This document shows positions 1 through 7,797 of a stretch of 20,521 nt of DNA, in pieces. This stretch comes from CAYVAP01 sp964343195 (GTDB taxonomy: Bacteria; Bacteroidota; Bacteroidia; J057). Where the stretch lies: contig CAYFIR010000116.1 in NCBI GenBank assembly GCA_964343195.1, positions 1 to 20,521 on the forward strand, written 5' to 3'. The notes under the pieces are model-generated. The model had not been told where the DNA came from and ran no database searches. It saw only the letters and a program-made list of their open reading frames with translations. A program made the translations under genes and the position numbers. Positions within the stretch are counted from its first letter, which is position 1, and the number at the start of each line of letters is the position of its first letter.

Positions 1-229
1 TGTAATCGTAGAAGCTCAACAGGTAAAACCGATCGTCGGCAAAGTAGGGCCAGCCTTCATACAAGGTGTCCGTGGCAGAACTCTTGAGAGTCAGAGAGTC
101 TTCCAGCACCCAACTCACGTGGTGTGAGGAAGCTGACTCGGTATCAGAAGAAGCATCGGGGCTACAGGCTACCGAGATAAGCAGGAGCAGAGCGCCGAAG
201 AAGATAAAGTTGGGAGTTGATTGTTGCAT
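1..229 (-). CDS. 6-bladed beta-propeller lipoprotein, copy 1 (5' part only)
   Basis: The first 76 codons of a gene that runs off the left edge of the window. The start is the ATG at 227-229. The product opens with a hydrophobic signal (FFGALLLLISVAC) ending in a lipobox with the acceptor cysteine at residue 22, so it is probably an outer-membrane or periplasmic lipoprotein. The part after the signal matches the product at 8197 closely: DSLTLKSSATDTLYEGWPY here against DSLVLESSSTDTIFDGWPY there, followed by FYLLSFYDY against FYILSFYDF. That homology is the reason for the family call, because the diagnostic propeller blades themselves lie outside the window. It sits 92 bp downstream of the peptide gene 322-579 on the same strand, the same order as in the two other cassettes. 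The role of this family is not established; ligand binding or sensing at the envelope is an inference. Confidence 0.8.
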   Translation of the reverse strand, partial: MQQSTPNFIFFGALLLLISVACSPDASSDTESASSHHVSWVLEDSLTLKSSATDTLYEGWPYFADDRFYLLSFYDY

Positions 230-321
230 AAAAATTGAAATTGCCCTTGACAATATATCGCGATACGTAGCAAAACCACCTATCGCGATATAACCAAAAA
301 ATCGTTTATAACGAACCCTTA

Positions 322-579
322 TTATAATCCAGGATCACCAATATCGCCATCTTCGCACACATGGCATGGAGCCCCCGTGCAGCTTCCTGTGCCGTCAACA
401 CAGGAACAGTTGAGCCTACAAAATGTAGGATGAATCGATTTCTTCCCCGCAACAATCGGAATGAAATCGACAGAGACTACCTCAGCTTGAGCAGATACTG
501 TAGAGTTGTTGCTGTCTAGGGAAATACTTACTAAGCTAATCCCCATGACAATCAATAGCATTCTCAAAAACTTCTTCAT
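322..579 (-). CDS. small secreted six-cysteine peptide (NVEALA-like), copy 1
   Basis: An 85-residue product with a clear N-terminal signal (MKKFLRMLLIVMGISLVSIS). A low-complexity stretch and a compact cysteine-rich tail follow. The cysteines follow the pattern C-x3-C-x-C-x6-C-x4-C-x2-C, starting HPTFCRLNCSC. The peptide gene at 7798 encodes the same pattern with one longer loop, starting HPQFCKDNCSC, so the two are homologous. An even number of cysteines in an exported peptide suggests three disulfides or a metal site (inference). In Bacteroides, short NVEALA proteins are found beside 6-bladed propeller proteins. The size, layout and neighbour fit that arrangement, but the NVEALA motif itself is not present here. 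It lies directly upstream of propeller copy 1 and diverges from the RND permease at 899. Confidence 0.75.
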   Translation of the reverse strand: MKKFLRMLLIVMGISLVSISLDSNNSTVSAQAEVVSVDFIPIVAGKKSIHPTFCRLNCSCVDGTGSCTGAPCHVCEDGDIGDPGL

Positions 580-898
580 GATTTTGATGTATTAAAAATT
601 GAAAAATACAATCCTATGCACCGAAACTTCCATCCGACGACGACACCACACCCTGCGATTTAAGCATCACAGTCGTGATCAGGCTAATATGTGAATGGGA
701 ACATGGTTTTCGGCTGGAATTGGCTGCTTTGGTTTTCGGTTGTTTTGATTTTCGATCTAAAAGTAAGAGTCAATTTTTTTTTTTACAACTTCTGGTCGAA
801 TATTTTTTACATACGAAGCAAAAATCCGTTTTGCTGTGCAGGCGCTTGAAAAGCAACGAAGACTGACATATCTTGCCTACAACCATCGAAAGCCCTCC
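580..898. other. divergent intergenic region, AT-rich
   Basis: This is 319 bp between the minus-strand peptide 1 and the plus-strand RND permease 1. It must hold both promoters. I see an 11-base T run at 774-784 and low-complexity GGTTTTCGG/GTTTTGATTTTCG words at about 731-753. I could not place a convincing Bacteroidota promoter (TTG, about 19-21 bp, TAnnTTTG) for either gene. The base composition switches sharply from AT-rich to GC-rich at about 840. A GTG at 836 is in frame with permease 1 and is an alternative start. No convincing gene is present. Confidence 0.5.
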
Positions 899-3800
899 AT
901 GCAGCACCGCTTTTCCATCATGCTGACCTTTACCCTGCTGGCCGGCATCGGCTGGGCGCTGGTACCACGTCTGCCATTTCGGTTGCAGCCCAGCCGGGTA
1001 CTGCCTTCCCTGAAGGTCAGCTACCAGTGGGCACAGGCCGGCCCGGAGTTGATCGAGCAACAAGCTACCTCGGTCATCGAAGGAGCACTTGCCACGCTGA
1101 GCGACTTGCGCGAAATCCGCTCCACCACCTACCCGGGGCGAGGGCGCATCACCCTGGAGTTTGACCCGGAGCGAGACATGGACCTCGCTCGCTATGAAGT
1201 TTCGGCCCGGCTGCGACAACTGCGCAGCCGCCTGCCCGAGGGGATGAGCTTTCCCCTGGTCGAAGCCCAATTTCCCGAGGAAGGAGCAGATCGCCCCTTG
1301 CTCACCTACACCCTGAGCGGTCCTGCTCCGCCCGATGAACTGTATCGCTACGCCGAAGAACGACTCAAGCCGGCCCTGGCTCGCCTGTCCGGTCTGGCCC
1401 GAGTCGATCTCTATGGCGATCAGCCCTACGCCTGGGAACTGCGCTATGACCCAGCCCAATTGCAGGCTCTGGGACTCAATCCCGCCGAGCTGGGCAGGCT
1501 GGCCCAACAGCCCTTCTTCCAAAGTAGCCTCGCCCCAGGGGTGCAACTGCGGGCCACCGCCCCCGGCCCCGACGGTGAGTTGCATCGCCATGACCTCTTA
1601 AACTGGCCCTTGCGCCTGCCTACAAGCGATTCCAGCCTGTTGCTGCGCCGCCTGGGAGACCTCGCGACCTTGCAACGACAACCACAATCCCCCCCCGCTT
1701 ACCAACGCATCAACGGCCTCAGCGCCGTCAACCTATTGCTGTACAGCGATCCACAGACCAGTCAACTGACCCTCGCCAAAGAGGTACGGGCTGAGGTGGA
1801 ACATCTGGCCCATGCATTTCCTCCAGGGTATGCCTTACGGGTAAGCTACGACGCCACCACCTTCCTGCGCGAGGAACTGGTCAAGATCGGCAGCCGCAGC
1901 GCCCTGGCTTTGGGGCTCTTGCTGCTCTTCGTGCTGCTGGTCAGCCGCTCCTGGCGCTACCTGGGGCAGATTTTCCTCAGCCTGCTGGCCACCCTGGGCC
2001 TGGCGGCTTTGGGGGCCTACTTCCTGAAGCTGGAACTGCACCTCTACTCCCTGGCCGGGCTTACCCTGTCCTTCGGGCTGGTGATCGACAACAGCCTGGT
2101 GATGAGCGAGCACCTGCGCCTGCATGGCAATCGACGGGCCTTCCTGGCCCTGCTGGCCGCCACCCTCACTACCCTGGGAGCGCTCAGTGTGGTTTACGCC
2201 CTGGATGAGGCCACGCGGCTGCGCCTGGTGGACTTTGCCCTGGTGATGGGCCTGAGCCTCAGCGCTTCGCTGGCAGTGGCCTGGTGGTTGCTGCCGGCTA
2301 TGGTGGCGGAAGGGGGGTATAAGGGGTATAAGGGGTATAAGGGGAAGAAAGAGGAGCGCGGCACTTCTCAAAAAGGTACTAAAGGCCCGGCCTTATACCC
2401 TATACCTCTATACCGTATACCCGAGAAACCTCGCAGTTCTGCGAGGGCACTCGTTCGTGCGCTGCGGGGCTACGGGCGCTTTCTGCACCTGGCGCGGCGG
2501 GGTCGATGGCTGCTGGTAGTGCTGGGCGTGCTGGGCTTTGGGCTACCGGTGTTTTTGTTGCCAGAAGAGGTCGAAGAGGACGGTTGGGAATGGTACAACG
2601 TGAGCCTCGGCTCCACGACCTATCAGCGGGAAGTCAAGCCGTGGACAGACCTAATTTTGGGCGGCAGTTTGCGCCTCTTTCTGGAGGAAACTTACCCACA
2701 GGCCCGCTACCAGGACCCCGAGCGCACGGCGCTATACGTGCGGGCACAATTGCCCTACGGCACGAGCATCGAGCAGATGAACGAGACCATCCGGGTGATC
2801 GAGAATTTTTTGGTGCAATTCGACGAAATCGATCAGTTTCAGACCACCATCAACAGCAGTCAGGACGCCCGGCTGGTGATTCTTTTTCGCGACTCCGCCG
2901 AGCGCGCGGGCTTTCCCTATCGGCTCAAGAGCCGACTGATCAGCCAGGCCAACAGCCTGACGGGAGCCGACTGGTCGGTTTACGGCGTGGGGCGCGGCTT
3001 CAGCAACGCCATTGGCATGGGCGGCAAAAACAGCCGCATCGTACTCAAGGGCTACAACTATCAGCAACTGCGCCGCTACGGCGAGCGCCTGAAGGCCGAG
3101 TTGTTGCAGCATCCGCGCATCCAGGAAGTGTATCTCAACGGCAAGCTGCGCTATGACTACCGCCCCCACGACGAGCTGGTGCTCTCGGTCGATGCCCGCG
3201 CCCTGGCCACCCTGGGCAGCCATCCGCAGGCCCTGTGGGAACAGATGCGGCAGCGCAACCTCGCCCCGCAGTCGCTACGCTACGCCTTTATCGACGGACG
3301 CTACGAGCCACTGATGTTGCGCCCCCAAAGCGACGAAGCAGGCAAAAGGTGGCAGGTGATGGAGGGAAGGGTGGAAAGTTTGGAGTTAAAGGTTCAAAGT
3401 TCAAAGTTGGGGGGCGGCCAGTCACACCTCTCGCCATCAAAAAGTCAAATAAGAATTGGCGAGGTGGCAAGCCTGGTCAAGGAACCAGTCAACGACCTGA
3501 TTGAGCGACACAACCAGGAGTACCAATTATTGGTCGAATACGACTTCATCGGCCCTACAGGCTTGCAGCGCAAGGTGCAGCAGCGCATGATCGAGCAAAC
3601 CAACGGCTGGCTGCCGCTGGGCTACCGGGCCGAGTGGATGCGCTACCGGGGTGGCTGGAACAAGGAGGATCCCAAGCAGTATGGCTTGCTGATTCCTGTA
3701 TTGTTGATCATTTTGGGGATATGCGCCATCCTGCTCGAATCGATGCGGCAACCTCTAGCCGTGCTGAGCCTGATACCGGTGTCCTTCATCGGCGTTTTTC

Positions 3801-4153
3801 TGACGTTTTATCTTTTCTCGGTGAATTTTGATCAGGGGGGCTACGCCTCCTTCCTGCTACTAAGCGGCATCAGCGTCAACGCGGGCCTCTACCTCATCAA
3901 CGACTACAACGCTTACCGCAACCGCTACCCCCGACGCTCTCCTATGGCCTGTTACCTCAAAGCCGTGCGCAGCAAACTGATGCCCATCCTGCTCACCATC
4001 CTCTCCACCCTGCTGGGTATGCTGCCCTTCGTGATCGGCGAAGCCGAGCCCTTCTGGTTTGCCCTGGCCATGGGCAGCATGGGCGGATTGGTATTTTCGC
4101 TGCTGGGCGTGCTGGTATATCTGCCGCTGGCGGTGGTGGGGGGTGATTCGTGA
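899..4153 (+). CDS. RND efflux transporter permease 1 (AcrB/HAE1-like)
   Basis: An inner-membrane proton-driven RND pump subunit of 1084 residues. TM1 is at about residues 5-25, followed by a periplasmic porter domain. TM2-6 include GLVIDNSLVMSEHL, with Asp at residue 397, the place of the canonical proton-relay Asp407 of AcrB. TM7 is at about 533-552 and TM8-12 run from about 931 to the end (LLIPVLLIILGICAILLES onward). I chose the ATG at 899 because it places TM1 and the relay Asp as in RND2; a GTG at 836 would add 21 residues. Two stretches look foreign: three GYK repeats at residues 473-481 in the cytoplasmic loop between TM6 and TM7, and a 14-residue segment at 825-838 built of heptamer DNA repeats in a periplasmic region. 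The stop codon lies inside another heptamer array. The adaptor gene follows on the same strand after 311 bp. The substrate is unknown. Confidence 0.93.
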   Translation: MQHRFSIMLTFTLLAGIGWALVPRLPFRLQPSRVLPSLKVSYQWAQAGPELIEQQATSVIEGALATLSDLREIRSTTYPGRGRITLEFDPERDMDLARYEVSARLRQLRSRLPEGMSFPLVEAQFPEEGADRPLLTYTLSGPAPPDELYRYAEERLKPALARLSGLARVDLYGDQPYAWELRYDPAQLQALGLNPAELGRLAQQPFFQSSLAPGVQLRATAPGPDGELHRHDLLNWPLRLPTSDSSLLLRRLGDLATLQRQPQSPPAYQRINGLSAVNLLLYSDPQTSQLTLAKEVRAEVEHLAHAFPPGYALRVSYDATTFLREELVKIGSRSALALGLLLLFVLLVSRSWRYLGQIFLSLLATLGLAALGAYFLKLELHLYSLAGLTLSFGLVIDNSLVMSEHLRLHGNRRAFLALLAATLTTLGALSVVYALDEATRLRLVDFALVMGLSLSASLAVAWWLLPAMVAEGGYKGYKGYKGKKEERGTSQKGTKGPALYPIPLYRIPEKPRSSARALVRALRGYGRFLHLARRGRWLLVVLGVLGFGLPVFLLPEEVEEDGWEWYNVSLGSTTYQREVKPWTDLILGGSLRLFLEETYPQARYQDPERTALYVRAQLPYGTSIEQMNETIRVIENFLVQFDEIDQFQTTINSSQDARLVILFRDSAERAGFPYRLKSRLISQANSLTGADWSVYGVGRGFSNAIGMGGKNSRIVLKGYNYQQLRRYGERLKAELLQHPRIQEVYLNGKLRYDYRPHDELVLSVDARALATLGSHPQALWEQMRQRNLAPQSLRYAFIDGRYEPLMLRPQSDEAGKRWQVMEGRVESLELKVQSSKLGGGQSHLSPSKSQIRIGEVASLVKEPVNDLIERHNQEYQLLVEYDFIGPTGLQRKVQQRMIEQTNGWLPLGYRAEWMRYRGGWNKEDPKQYGLLIPVLLIILGICAILLESMRQPLAVLSLIPVSFIGVFLTFYLFSVNFDQGGYASFLLLSGISVNAGLYLINDYNAYRNRYPRRSPMACYLKAVRSKLMPILLTILSTLLGMLPFVIGEAEPFWFALAMGSMGGLVFSLLGVLVYLPLAVVGGDS
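2312..2446. repeat. 9-bp tandem repeat and inverse words inside permease 1
   Basis: Three copies of the 9-mer ggggtataa-type unit (ggg tat aag, encoding Gly-Tyr-Lys) occupy 2315-2341. About 50 bp later, at 2391-2422, inverse words (ttatacc, ctatacc, gtatacc) can pair with them. A 7-bp-stem hairpin follows at 2429-2446 (cctcgca / tgcgagg). Everything stays in frame with the permease and falls in the cytoplasmic loop between TM6 and TM7. A similar mix of ggtat and atacc words occurs in the non-coding stretch 7436-7527, so this looks like an intergenic repeat family that has entered a gene. Confidence 0.7.
3371..3412 (+). repeat. in-frame heptamer repeat inside permease 1
   Basis: Six consecutive 7-bp units, each starting with g-t: gtggaaa, gtttgga, gttaaag, gttcaaa, gttcaaa, gttgggg. 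Together they are 42 bp, exactly 14 codons, so the reading frame is kept. The same heptamer word occurs outside genes at 20488-20515. The encoded segment (residues 825-838) is hydrophilic and has no counterpart that I recognise in RND pumps. Confidence 0.75.
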
Positions 4154-4170
4154 TTCGTAATTCGTAACTG
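4143..4170 (+). repeat. heptamer repeat over the stop codon of permease 1
   Basis: Units gtgattc, gtgattc, gtaattc and gtaactg run without interruption. The TGA stop of permease 1 (4151-4153) lies within the second unit, so the array supplies the end of the gene. Confidence 0.75.
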
Positions 4171-4464
4171 GCTACTGGAAAGAATTCGAAATCTTGTGTC
4201 TGTCGAAGATCCCGCGAAGCGGGGAGTGGTAATCGAAGGCATCTGATCAGTAATTTCCCGCTCTGCGGGAAAAGTGCTGCTGGCAAGCATTTTATTCGAA
4301 TTGCGAATGGTCAATTACTTAATTCCGCAGGCACTACGTATATCCGATCACCCAAAAGATTCATTGCTGATTGCTGATCACCGCTCAATGGCCCCTGGAT
4401 CACCCCATTGCAATTCACCCCAAATCCAAGTAGTTTGAGCCCTGAAAACCCAAACAGCTTCGCC
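4154..4464. other. intergenic region between permease 1 and adaptor, with small hairpins
   Basis: There are 311 bp without a gene. After the heptamer array there are two tight inverted repeats: cccgc/gcggg at 4211-4223 (3-base loop) and tttcccgc/gcgggaaa at 4254-4272 (8-bp stem, 3-base loop). Neither is followed by a clear T tract, so they are not standard terminators. Between 4340 and 4405 the word gatcacc recurs, the same word as in the repeat cluster at 5691-5728. An ATG at 4408 is in frame with the adaptor, but the lipoprotein signal starts at 4465. Confidence 0.55.
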
Positions 4465-5550
4465 ATGCAAAGACTTGCCTTATACTTCATGATACTGGCA
4501 CTTGTTGGGGTCAGTTGTACGACCTCGGAAGCCACGGACGAATCCGAAATGGAGCTGGCGCGCGGCAGCTACCAGGAACCGGTCAACTGGGTAGACACCG
4601 CCCGGGCAGTACAGGGCACCTTTCAGCGCGAGCTGTTGAGCAACGGCAAGCTGAGTGCCAGCCGCCGGGCTGAGCTGAGCTTTCAGCGCGAGGGCATCAT
4701 CGCCGAGGTGGCCGTGCGCAACGGACAGCGCGTGCAAGCCGGACAGCTCATCGCACGTCTCGACGACACCGAACCCCGACAGGAGCAACGACGCGCCCAG
4801 GCGCGTCTGGCCCAGGCTGAACTCGACCGCCGGGACGCCCTCATTTCAGCGGGCTACCTACAAACCGACTCCTCCGAGATTCCGGCTGAGGTGCTGGAGC
4901 TAGCCGCCTTGCAAAGTGGCTACCGACAAGCCCAACTCGACCTCGAAGCCGCGACCTATCAGCTAGGCCTCACCGAACTGCGCGCCCCCTTCGCTGGCAC
5001 CATCGCCAACCTGCGTGCTCAGGCCTTTCAGGCCAGCCGCGACCATCAACCCCTCTGCTTGTTGCAAAGCCTAAGCCCCATGCAGCTGCGCTTCAGCGTG
5101 CTGGAGACGGAGCTGGATCTGTTGCAGCGCGGTAACACCCTGCAGGTAGAACCCTTGGCCCAACCGGGCCAAAGCTACCCCGGCAGTGTTCTGGCCGTCA
5201 ATCCCCGTGTGGATGAAAACGGCCTGGTGGAAATCCTGGCCCAGCTCGACAACCCTGGCCGCGACTTGCTCCCCGGCATGAACGTGCGGGTGCGCCTTCG
5301 CCTGGCCGTCCCTGACCAACTGATCGTGCCCAAGGAGGCGGTGGTGCTGCGCCAGGGACGCCCGGTTGTGTTCATTTATCACAATGACACAGCTTACTGG
5401 CACTATGTGCAGCCCGACCTGGAAAACAGCAAAGCCTATTCCCTGAGCGAAGGCATACAACCTGACGAAATTGTGATCACCAGTGGCAACCTCAACCTGG
5501 CGCATCTGGCCCCAGTGAGTATACAGGGGTCAGGGGTCAGGGGTCAGTGA
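4465..5550 (+). CDS. RND periplasmic adaptor (membrane fusion) lipoprotein
   Basis: The HlyD/AcrA-type adaptor of 361 residues that links an RND permease to an outer-membrane channel. The ATG at 4465 gives a short lipoprotein signal (MQRLALYFMILALVGVSC) with the acceptor Cys at residue 18; the upstream in-frame ATG at 4408 would hide it. The first half of the lipoyl domain is at about 73-101 (EGIIAEVAVRNGQRVQAGQL, then IARLDD). An alpha-helical hairpin rich in Gln, Ala and Arg follows at about 102-165. The second lipoyl half is at about 170-190 (LTELRAPFAGTIANL). A beta-barrel and membrane-proximal domain come after that (VPKEAVVLRQGRPVVFI). The last residues (QGSGVRGQ) are encoded by a heptamer repeat and are probably not part of the conserved fold. 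It lies downstream of permease 1 on the same strand and is convergent with the channel gene. Confidence 0.93.
   Translation: MQRLALYFMILALVGVSCTTSEATDESEMELARGSYQEPVNWVDTARAVQGTFQRELLSNGKLSASRRAELSFQREGIIAEVAVRNGQRVQAGQLIARLDDTEPRQEQRRAQARLAQAELDRRDALISAGYLQTDSSEIPAEVLELAALQSGYRQAQLDLEAATYQLGLTELRAPFAGTIANLRAQAFQASRDHQPLCLLQSLSPMQLRFSVLETELDLLQRGNTLQVEPLAQPGQSYPGSVLAVNPRVDENGLVEILAQLDNPGRDLLPGMNVRVRLRLAVPDQLIVPKEAVVLRQGRPVVFIYHNDTAYWHYVQPDLENSKAYSLSEGIQPDEIVITSGNLNLAHLAPVSIQGSGVRGQ
5524..5550 (+). repeat. heptamer repeat over the stop codon of the adaptor
   Basis: Three exact copies of caggggt (5524-5544) and a partial fourth (cagtga) encode the C-terminal tail and the stop codon of the adaptor gene. 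A change of one unit would shift the frame of the tail. Confidence 0.8.
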
Positions 5551-5602
5551 AGACCAGCAAAATAAAATTTTGCTATCGGCGGTCCTAAGGACGGCGTAAA
5601 GC

Positions 5603-5729
5603 GGTGATCGGGGTGATCGGGGTGATCGGGGTGATCGGGGTGATCGGGGTGATCGGGGTGATCGGGGTGATCAATGATCAACGAAGTTTCGATCACCTGG
5701 ATCACCTTTTCTGATCACCTTGATCACCA
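5603..5729. repeat. 9-bp tandem array with inverse arm
   Basis: The word ggtgatc recurs every 9 bp at eight positions (5603 to 5666), i.e. seven full tgatcgggg units plus a partial one. The inverse word gatcacc follows at 5691, 5700, 5713 and 5722, again mostly 9 bp apart. Transcribed from either side, the two arms could fold into a long hairpin. It sits in the 244-bp space between the convergent adaptor and channel genes, where it might act as a bidirectional terminator (inference). Confidence 0.8.
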
Positions 5730-5775
5730 TCTTCCAAAGCAGCCCGCGAAGCGTACTGATCACTGTTCAATGATC

Positions 5776-5817
5776 ATTGTTCACTGTTCACTGTTCACTG
5801 TTCAATGATCACTGATT
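5776..5817 (-). repeat. heptamer repeat over the stop codon of the channel gene
   Basis: Successive 7-bp units attgttc, actgttc (three times), aatgatc and actgatt, read on the plus strand. The minus-strand stop codon of the TolC-like gene (5795-5797) lies within the array, so the terminal residues SVIIEQ are repeat-encoded. Confidence 0.75.
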
Positions 5818-7249
5818 TTTGTTGGATGAAGTCATAGAGCGTCTCAGTGCGGAGCTCGGCCTGGGCGAGGTGTAGCTGTTGCAACAACTGCCAGTAGACC
5901 TGCTGGGCCTGGAGCTGCTCGTTTTGGGCGATGAGCAGCTCAGTGAGGGGCAGTTTGCCGAGTTCGAAGCGGGCGCGGCTGAAGCGATAGCGGCGCTGGG
6001 CGACGTCCACGGTTTGCTGAGCGAGGCCGAGTTGATCCTGTAGCAGGGCGTACTGCTGCACGCGGTAGCGAATTTCGTCGGCGTAGGCGCGGCGGGCCTG
6101 TTCCTGGCCGATGTGCAGGCTTTCGCGGCGGGCCTGGGCGGCCTCGAGTTGGGCGCGGCCCTGGCCCCACTGGAGCAGTGGCAGGTTGAGGCTGAGGCTG
6201 AAAGCCTGCTGGTCTTCGAGCTGCTGGTAGGCTTCGCCGAGGCTGCTGCCGCTTTGGTTGAGGCCAAAGGAAGCCGTAAGGTCGGCCTGAAAGCGGCTGG
6301 TCTGCCGCGTTTCCGCCAGTTCGCGCTCGGCGCGTAGGCGTTCCAGGCGCTGGGCGGCTTGCAGGTCGGCGTGCTGCAGGGCCAGGGTAGCGGCGGCTTC
6401 GGGGCTGCTGCGCAGGGGAGGCAGCGGCGGCGGGGTACCGAGTTGCCAATCACCGTCAGAGGGCAGGTCGAGCAGGGTGAGCAACTGGGTAAACGCCTGC
6501 TGGTAGGCCAGTTGCTGCTCTTGCAGGGCGCTGCGGGCCTGGAGCAGGGCCAGTTCGCTTTGTAGCAGTTGCTCTTCGCTGACCTTGCCCAGGCGGTGGC
6601 GGGCCTGAGCGATCTGGTAAATGCTGTCGTTTTGGGCCAGGCGCTGCCGGGCCTGCTGCTGCTGAGCCTGGGCCAGCCACGCGCGCAGGTAGCTGCGGGT
6701 GACCGACAGGACGGCTTCTTCGCGTTGGCGTAGGGCCTGCACCTCGGCCAGGGCCAGGGCAGCGTTTTGCTGGCGCTGGTCCCAGCGGTAACGATTGGGT
6801 TGAAACAGGGGTTGGGTGTAGCTGAAGCCCACCGGTACCGACTGCCAACTGGTGAAGCCGTTGGGGCCAAAACGGTTGAAATTGACAAGAGAAGAAAATA
6901 GCGATACCTGCCCGCCGGTGAAGGGCAGGGCCTGGCTGAGGCTGAGGCTGGCACGTCCATAAGTCTGGTTCTGGGAGCGAAAGATCGTGCTGCCATCGTC
7001 TTGTAAAATGCCGTTGATACTGCGGGAGAAGCCAGGCAAATCGGCGCTGAGGCGCACCTGTGGCTTGAGGCTGGCAGTAAAGGCGGCATAATCCTGCTGG
7101 GCGCTCAGGGCCTCCAGGGCGGCCTGCCGGGCAGCGGGGCTCTCGCTGCGGGCCAGGGCCTGGGCGGTGGAAAGGTCCAAGATGGGCTGGGCGACCAGGG
7201 TCAGGCCCAGACTCATGCACAAAAGAAGTAAGCAAAAGGATTGATTCAT
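5795..7249 (-). CDS. TolC-like outer membrane efflux protein
   Basis: A 484-residue outer-membrane channel of the OEP family, the exit duct of a tripartite RND pump. It has a signal peptide (MNQSFCLLLLCMSLGLTLVA, cleavage before QP). Two similar halves follow, with long Gln/Ala/Leu-rich helices (for example EEAVLSVTRSYLRAWLAQAQ and DEIRYRVQQYALLQDQLGLA). Beta strands lie around 80-150 and 325-355, and the near-terminal LGKLPLTELLIAQNEQLQAQ is typical of the family. It faces the adaptor gene and is transcribed toward it; in most clusters the three genes are co-directional. The strong GC bias creates long shadow frames on both strands. The last few codons come from a heptamer repeat. Confidence 0.93.
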   Translation of the reverse strand: MNQSFCLLLLCMSLGLTLVAQPILDLSTAQALARSESPAARQAALEALSAQQDYAAFTASLKPQVRLSADLPGFSRSINGILQDDGSTIFRSQNQTYGRASLSLSQALPFTGGQVSLFSSLVNFNRFGPNGFTSWQSVPVGFSYTQPLFQPNRYRWDQRQQNAALALAEVQALRQREEAVLSVTRSYLRAWLAQAQQQQARQRLAQNDSIYQIAQARHRLGKVSEEQLLQSELALLQARSALQEQQLAYQQAFTQLLTLLDLPSDGDWQLGTPPPLPPLRSSPEAAATLALQHADLQAAQRLERLRAERELAETRQTSRFQADLTASFGLNQSGSSLGEAYQQLEDQQAFSLSLNLPLLQWGQGRAQLEAAQARRESLHIGQEQARRAYADEIRYRVQQYALLQDQLGLAQQTVDVAQRRYRFSRARFELGKLPLTELLIAQNEQLQAQQVYWQLLQQLHLAQAELRTETLYDFIQQKSVIIEQ

Positions 7250-7797
7250 GATTGAAGTTGGTTTGATTTGCCACCCTTAAAGCAAAGCATTAGGACTCAA
7301 AGGGCCAAGCGTCCGTCGATTATGACTCCTACCCACTTCTGCCATTCAGATGGGTCATCGCGACCGTATATTCACTCGTAGCTACCAATCCCCATACAAC
7401 CGCATTAGAATAGATGGACAGATGTAAACCAGCAAAAGGTATGGAGGTATAAAAGTAGGTAGGACCTCGCTTCCTTCATTTCCCCATACCCTTCATACCT
7501 GATTCCTTTTGCCCCTCTACTTATACCATGAACCCAAATTATTTCCACTTCCGTTTGGTCTTTTGCACCGTTTTTTTTTCTTGACGAATGTTTTGAGACA
7601 CGCAACCATTTCAACCATGTTGATGCACCAGTTTCAAATTTGGTATTGGCTTTCAAGCTCCCTTTTGACGTCGGGGTGAGCTTCTGAAGCTATTAGGCAG
7701 TGGGCCTGTCTCGGAGCGACTCGTTCTTTGGGTCGAACCTGACCTTTCTATGGTCTTTCAAGTTGACATACGCTTTCACTTTTTAACCAACCATTTT
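7250..7797. other. intergenic region before cassette 2, repeat-containing
   Basis: There are 548 bp between the start of the channel gene (minus strand) and peptide 2 (plus strand). It holds a cluster of ggtat/atacc words with partial inverse symmetry (7436-7527), a 9-base T run at about 7571, and the first copy of a 111-bp duplicated leader (7632-7742). An 83-codon minus-strand frame crosses it, but overlaps the duplicated element, has no recognisable domain, and is not called. The promoters of the channel gene and cassette 2 must lie here; I could not place them with confidence. Confidence 0.5.
7632..7742 (+). repeat. 111-bp leader repeat, copy A (upstream of peptide 2)
   Basis: This stretch matches 9204-9314 over 111 bp with about eight substitutions and no visible indel, beginning tttcaaatttggtattggct. 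Copy A ends 55 bp before the ATG of peptide 2; copy B ends 34 bp before the ATG of peptide 3. Both are broken by stops in different frames, so it is probably non-coding. A short inverted repeat (aagctc/gagctt) lies near its start. It may be a leader, a promoter region or a duplication scar of the cassette. Confidence 0.85.

Noticed and set aside
66..293. 75-codon plus-strand frame
   Set aside because: Antisense to the lipoprotein start of propeller 1, which is supported by homology to copy 2.
675..866. 63-codon plus-strand frame before permease 1
   Set aside because: Low-complexity AT-rich sequence containing the T run, overlapping the upstream region of permease 1; no coding signature.
770..1591. 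273-codon minus-strand frame
   Set aside because: Lies opposite the start of RND permease 1, is Gln/Gly-rich without domains and arises from GC-biased codons; a shadow.
4254..4272. Hairpin after permease 1 as an intrinsic terminator
   Set aside because: Good 8-bp stem, but no T tract on either strand; recorded only as a hairpin.
5809..7089. 426-codon minus-strand frame in another phase of the channel gene
   Set aside because: Overlaps the clear TolC-like gene almost fully; Pro/Ser/Ala-rich low-complexity product typical of a shifted frame.
7405..7656. 83-codon minus-strand frame
   Set aside because: No signal or domain, crosses repeat words and part of the 111-bp element; no counterpart upstream of peptide 3 that continues the frame.
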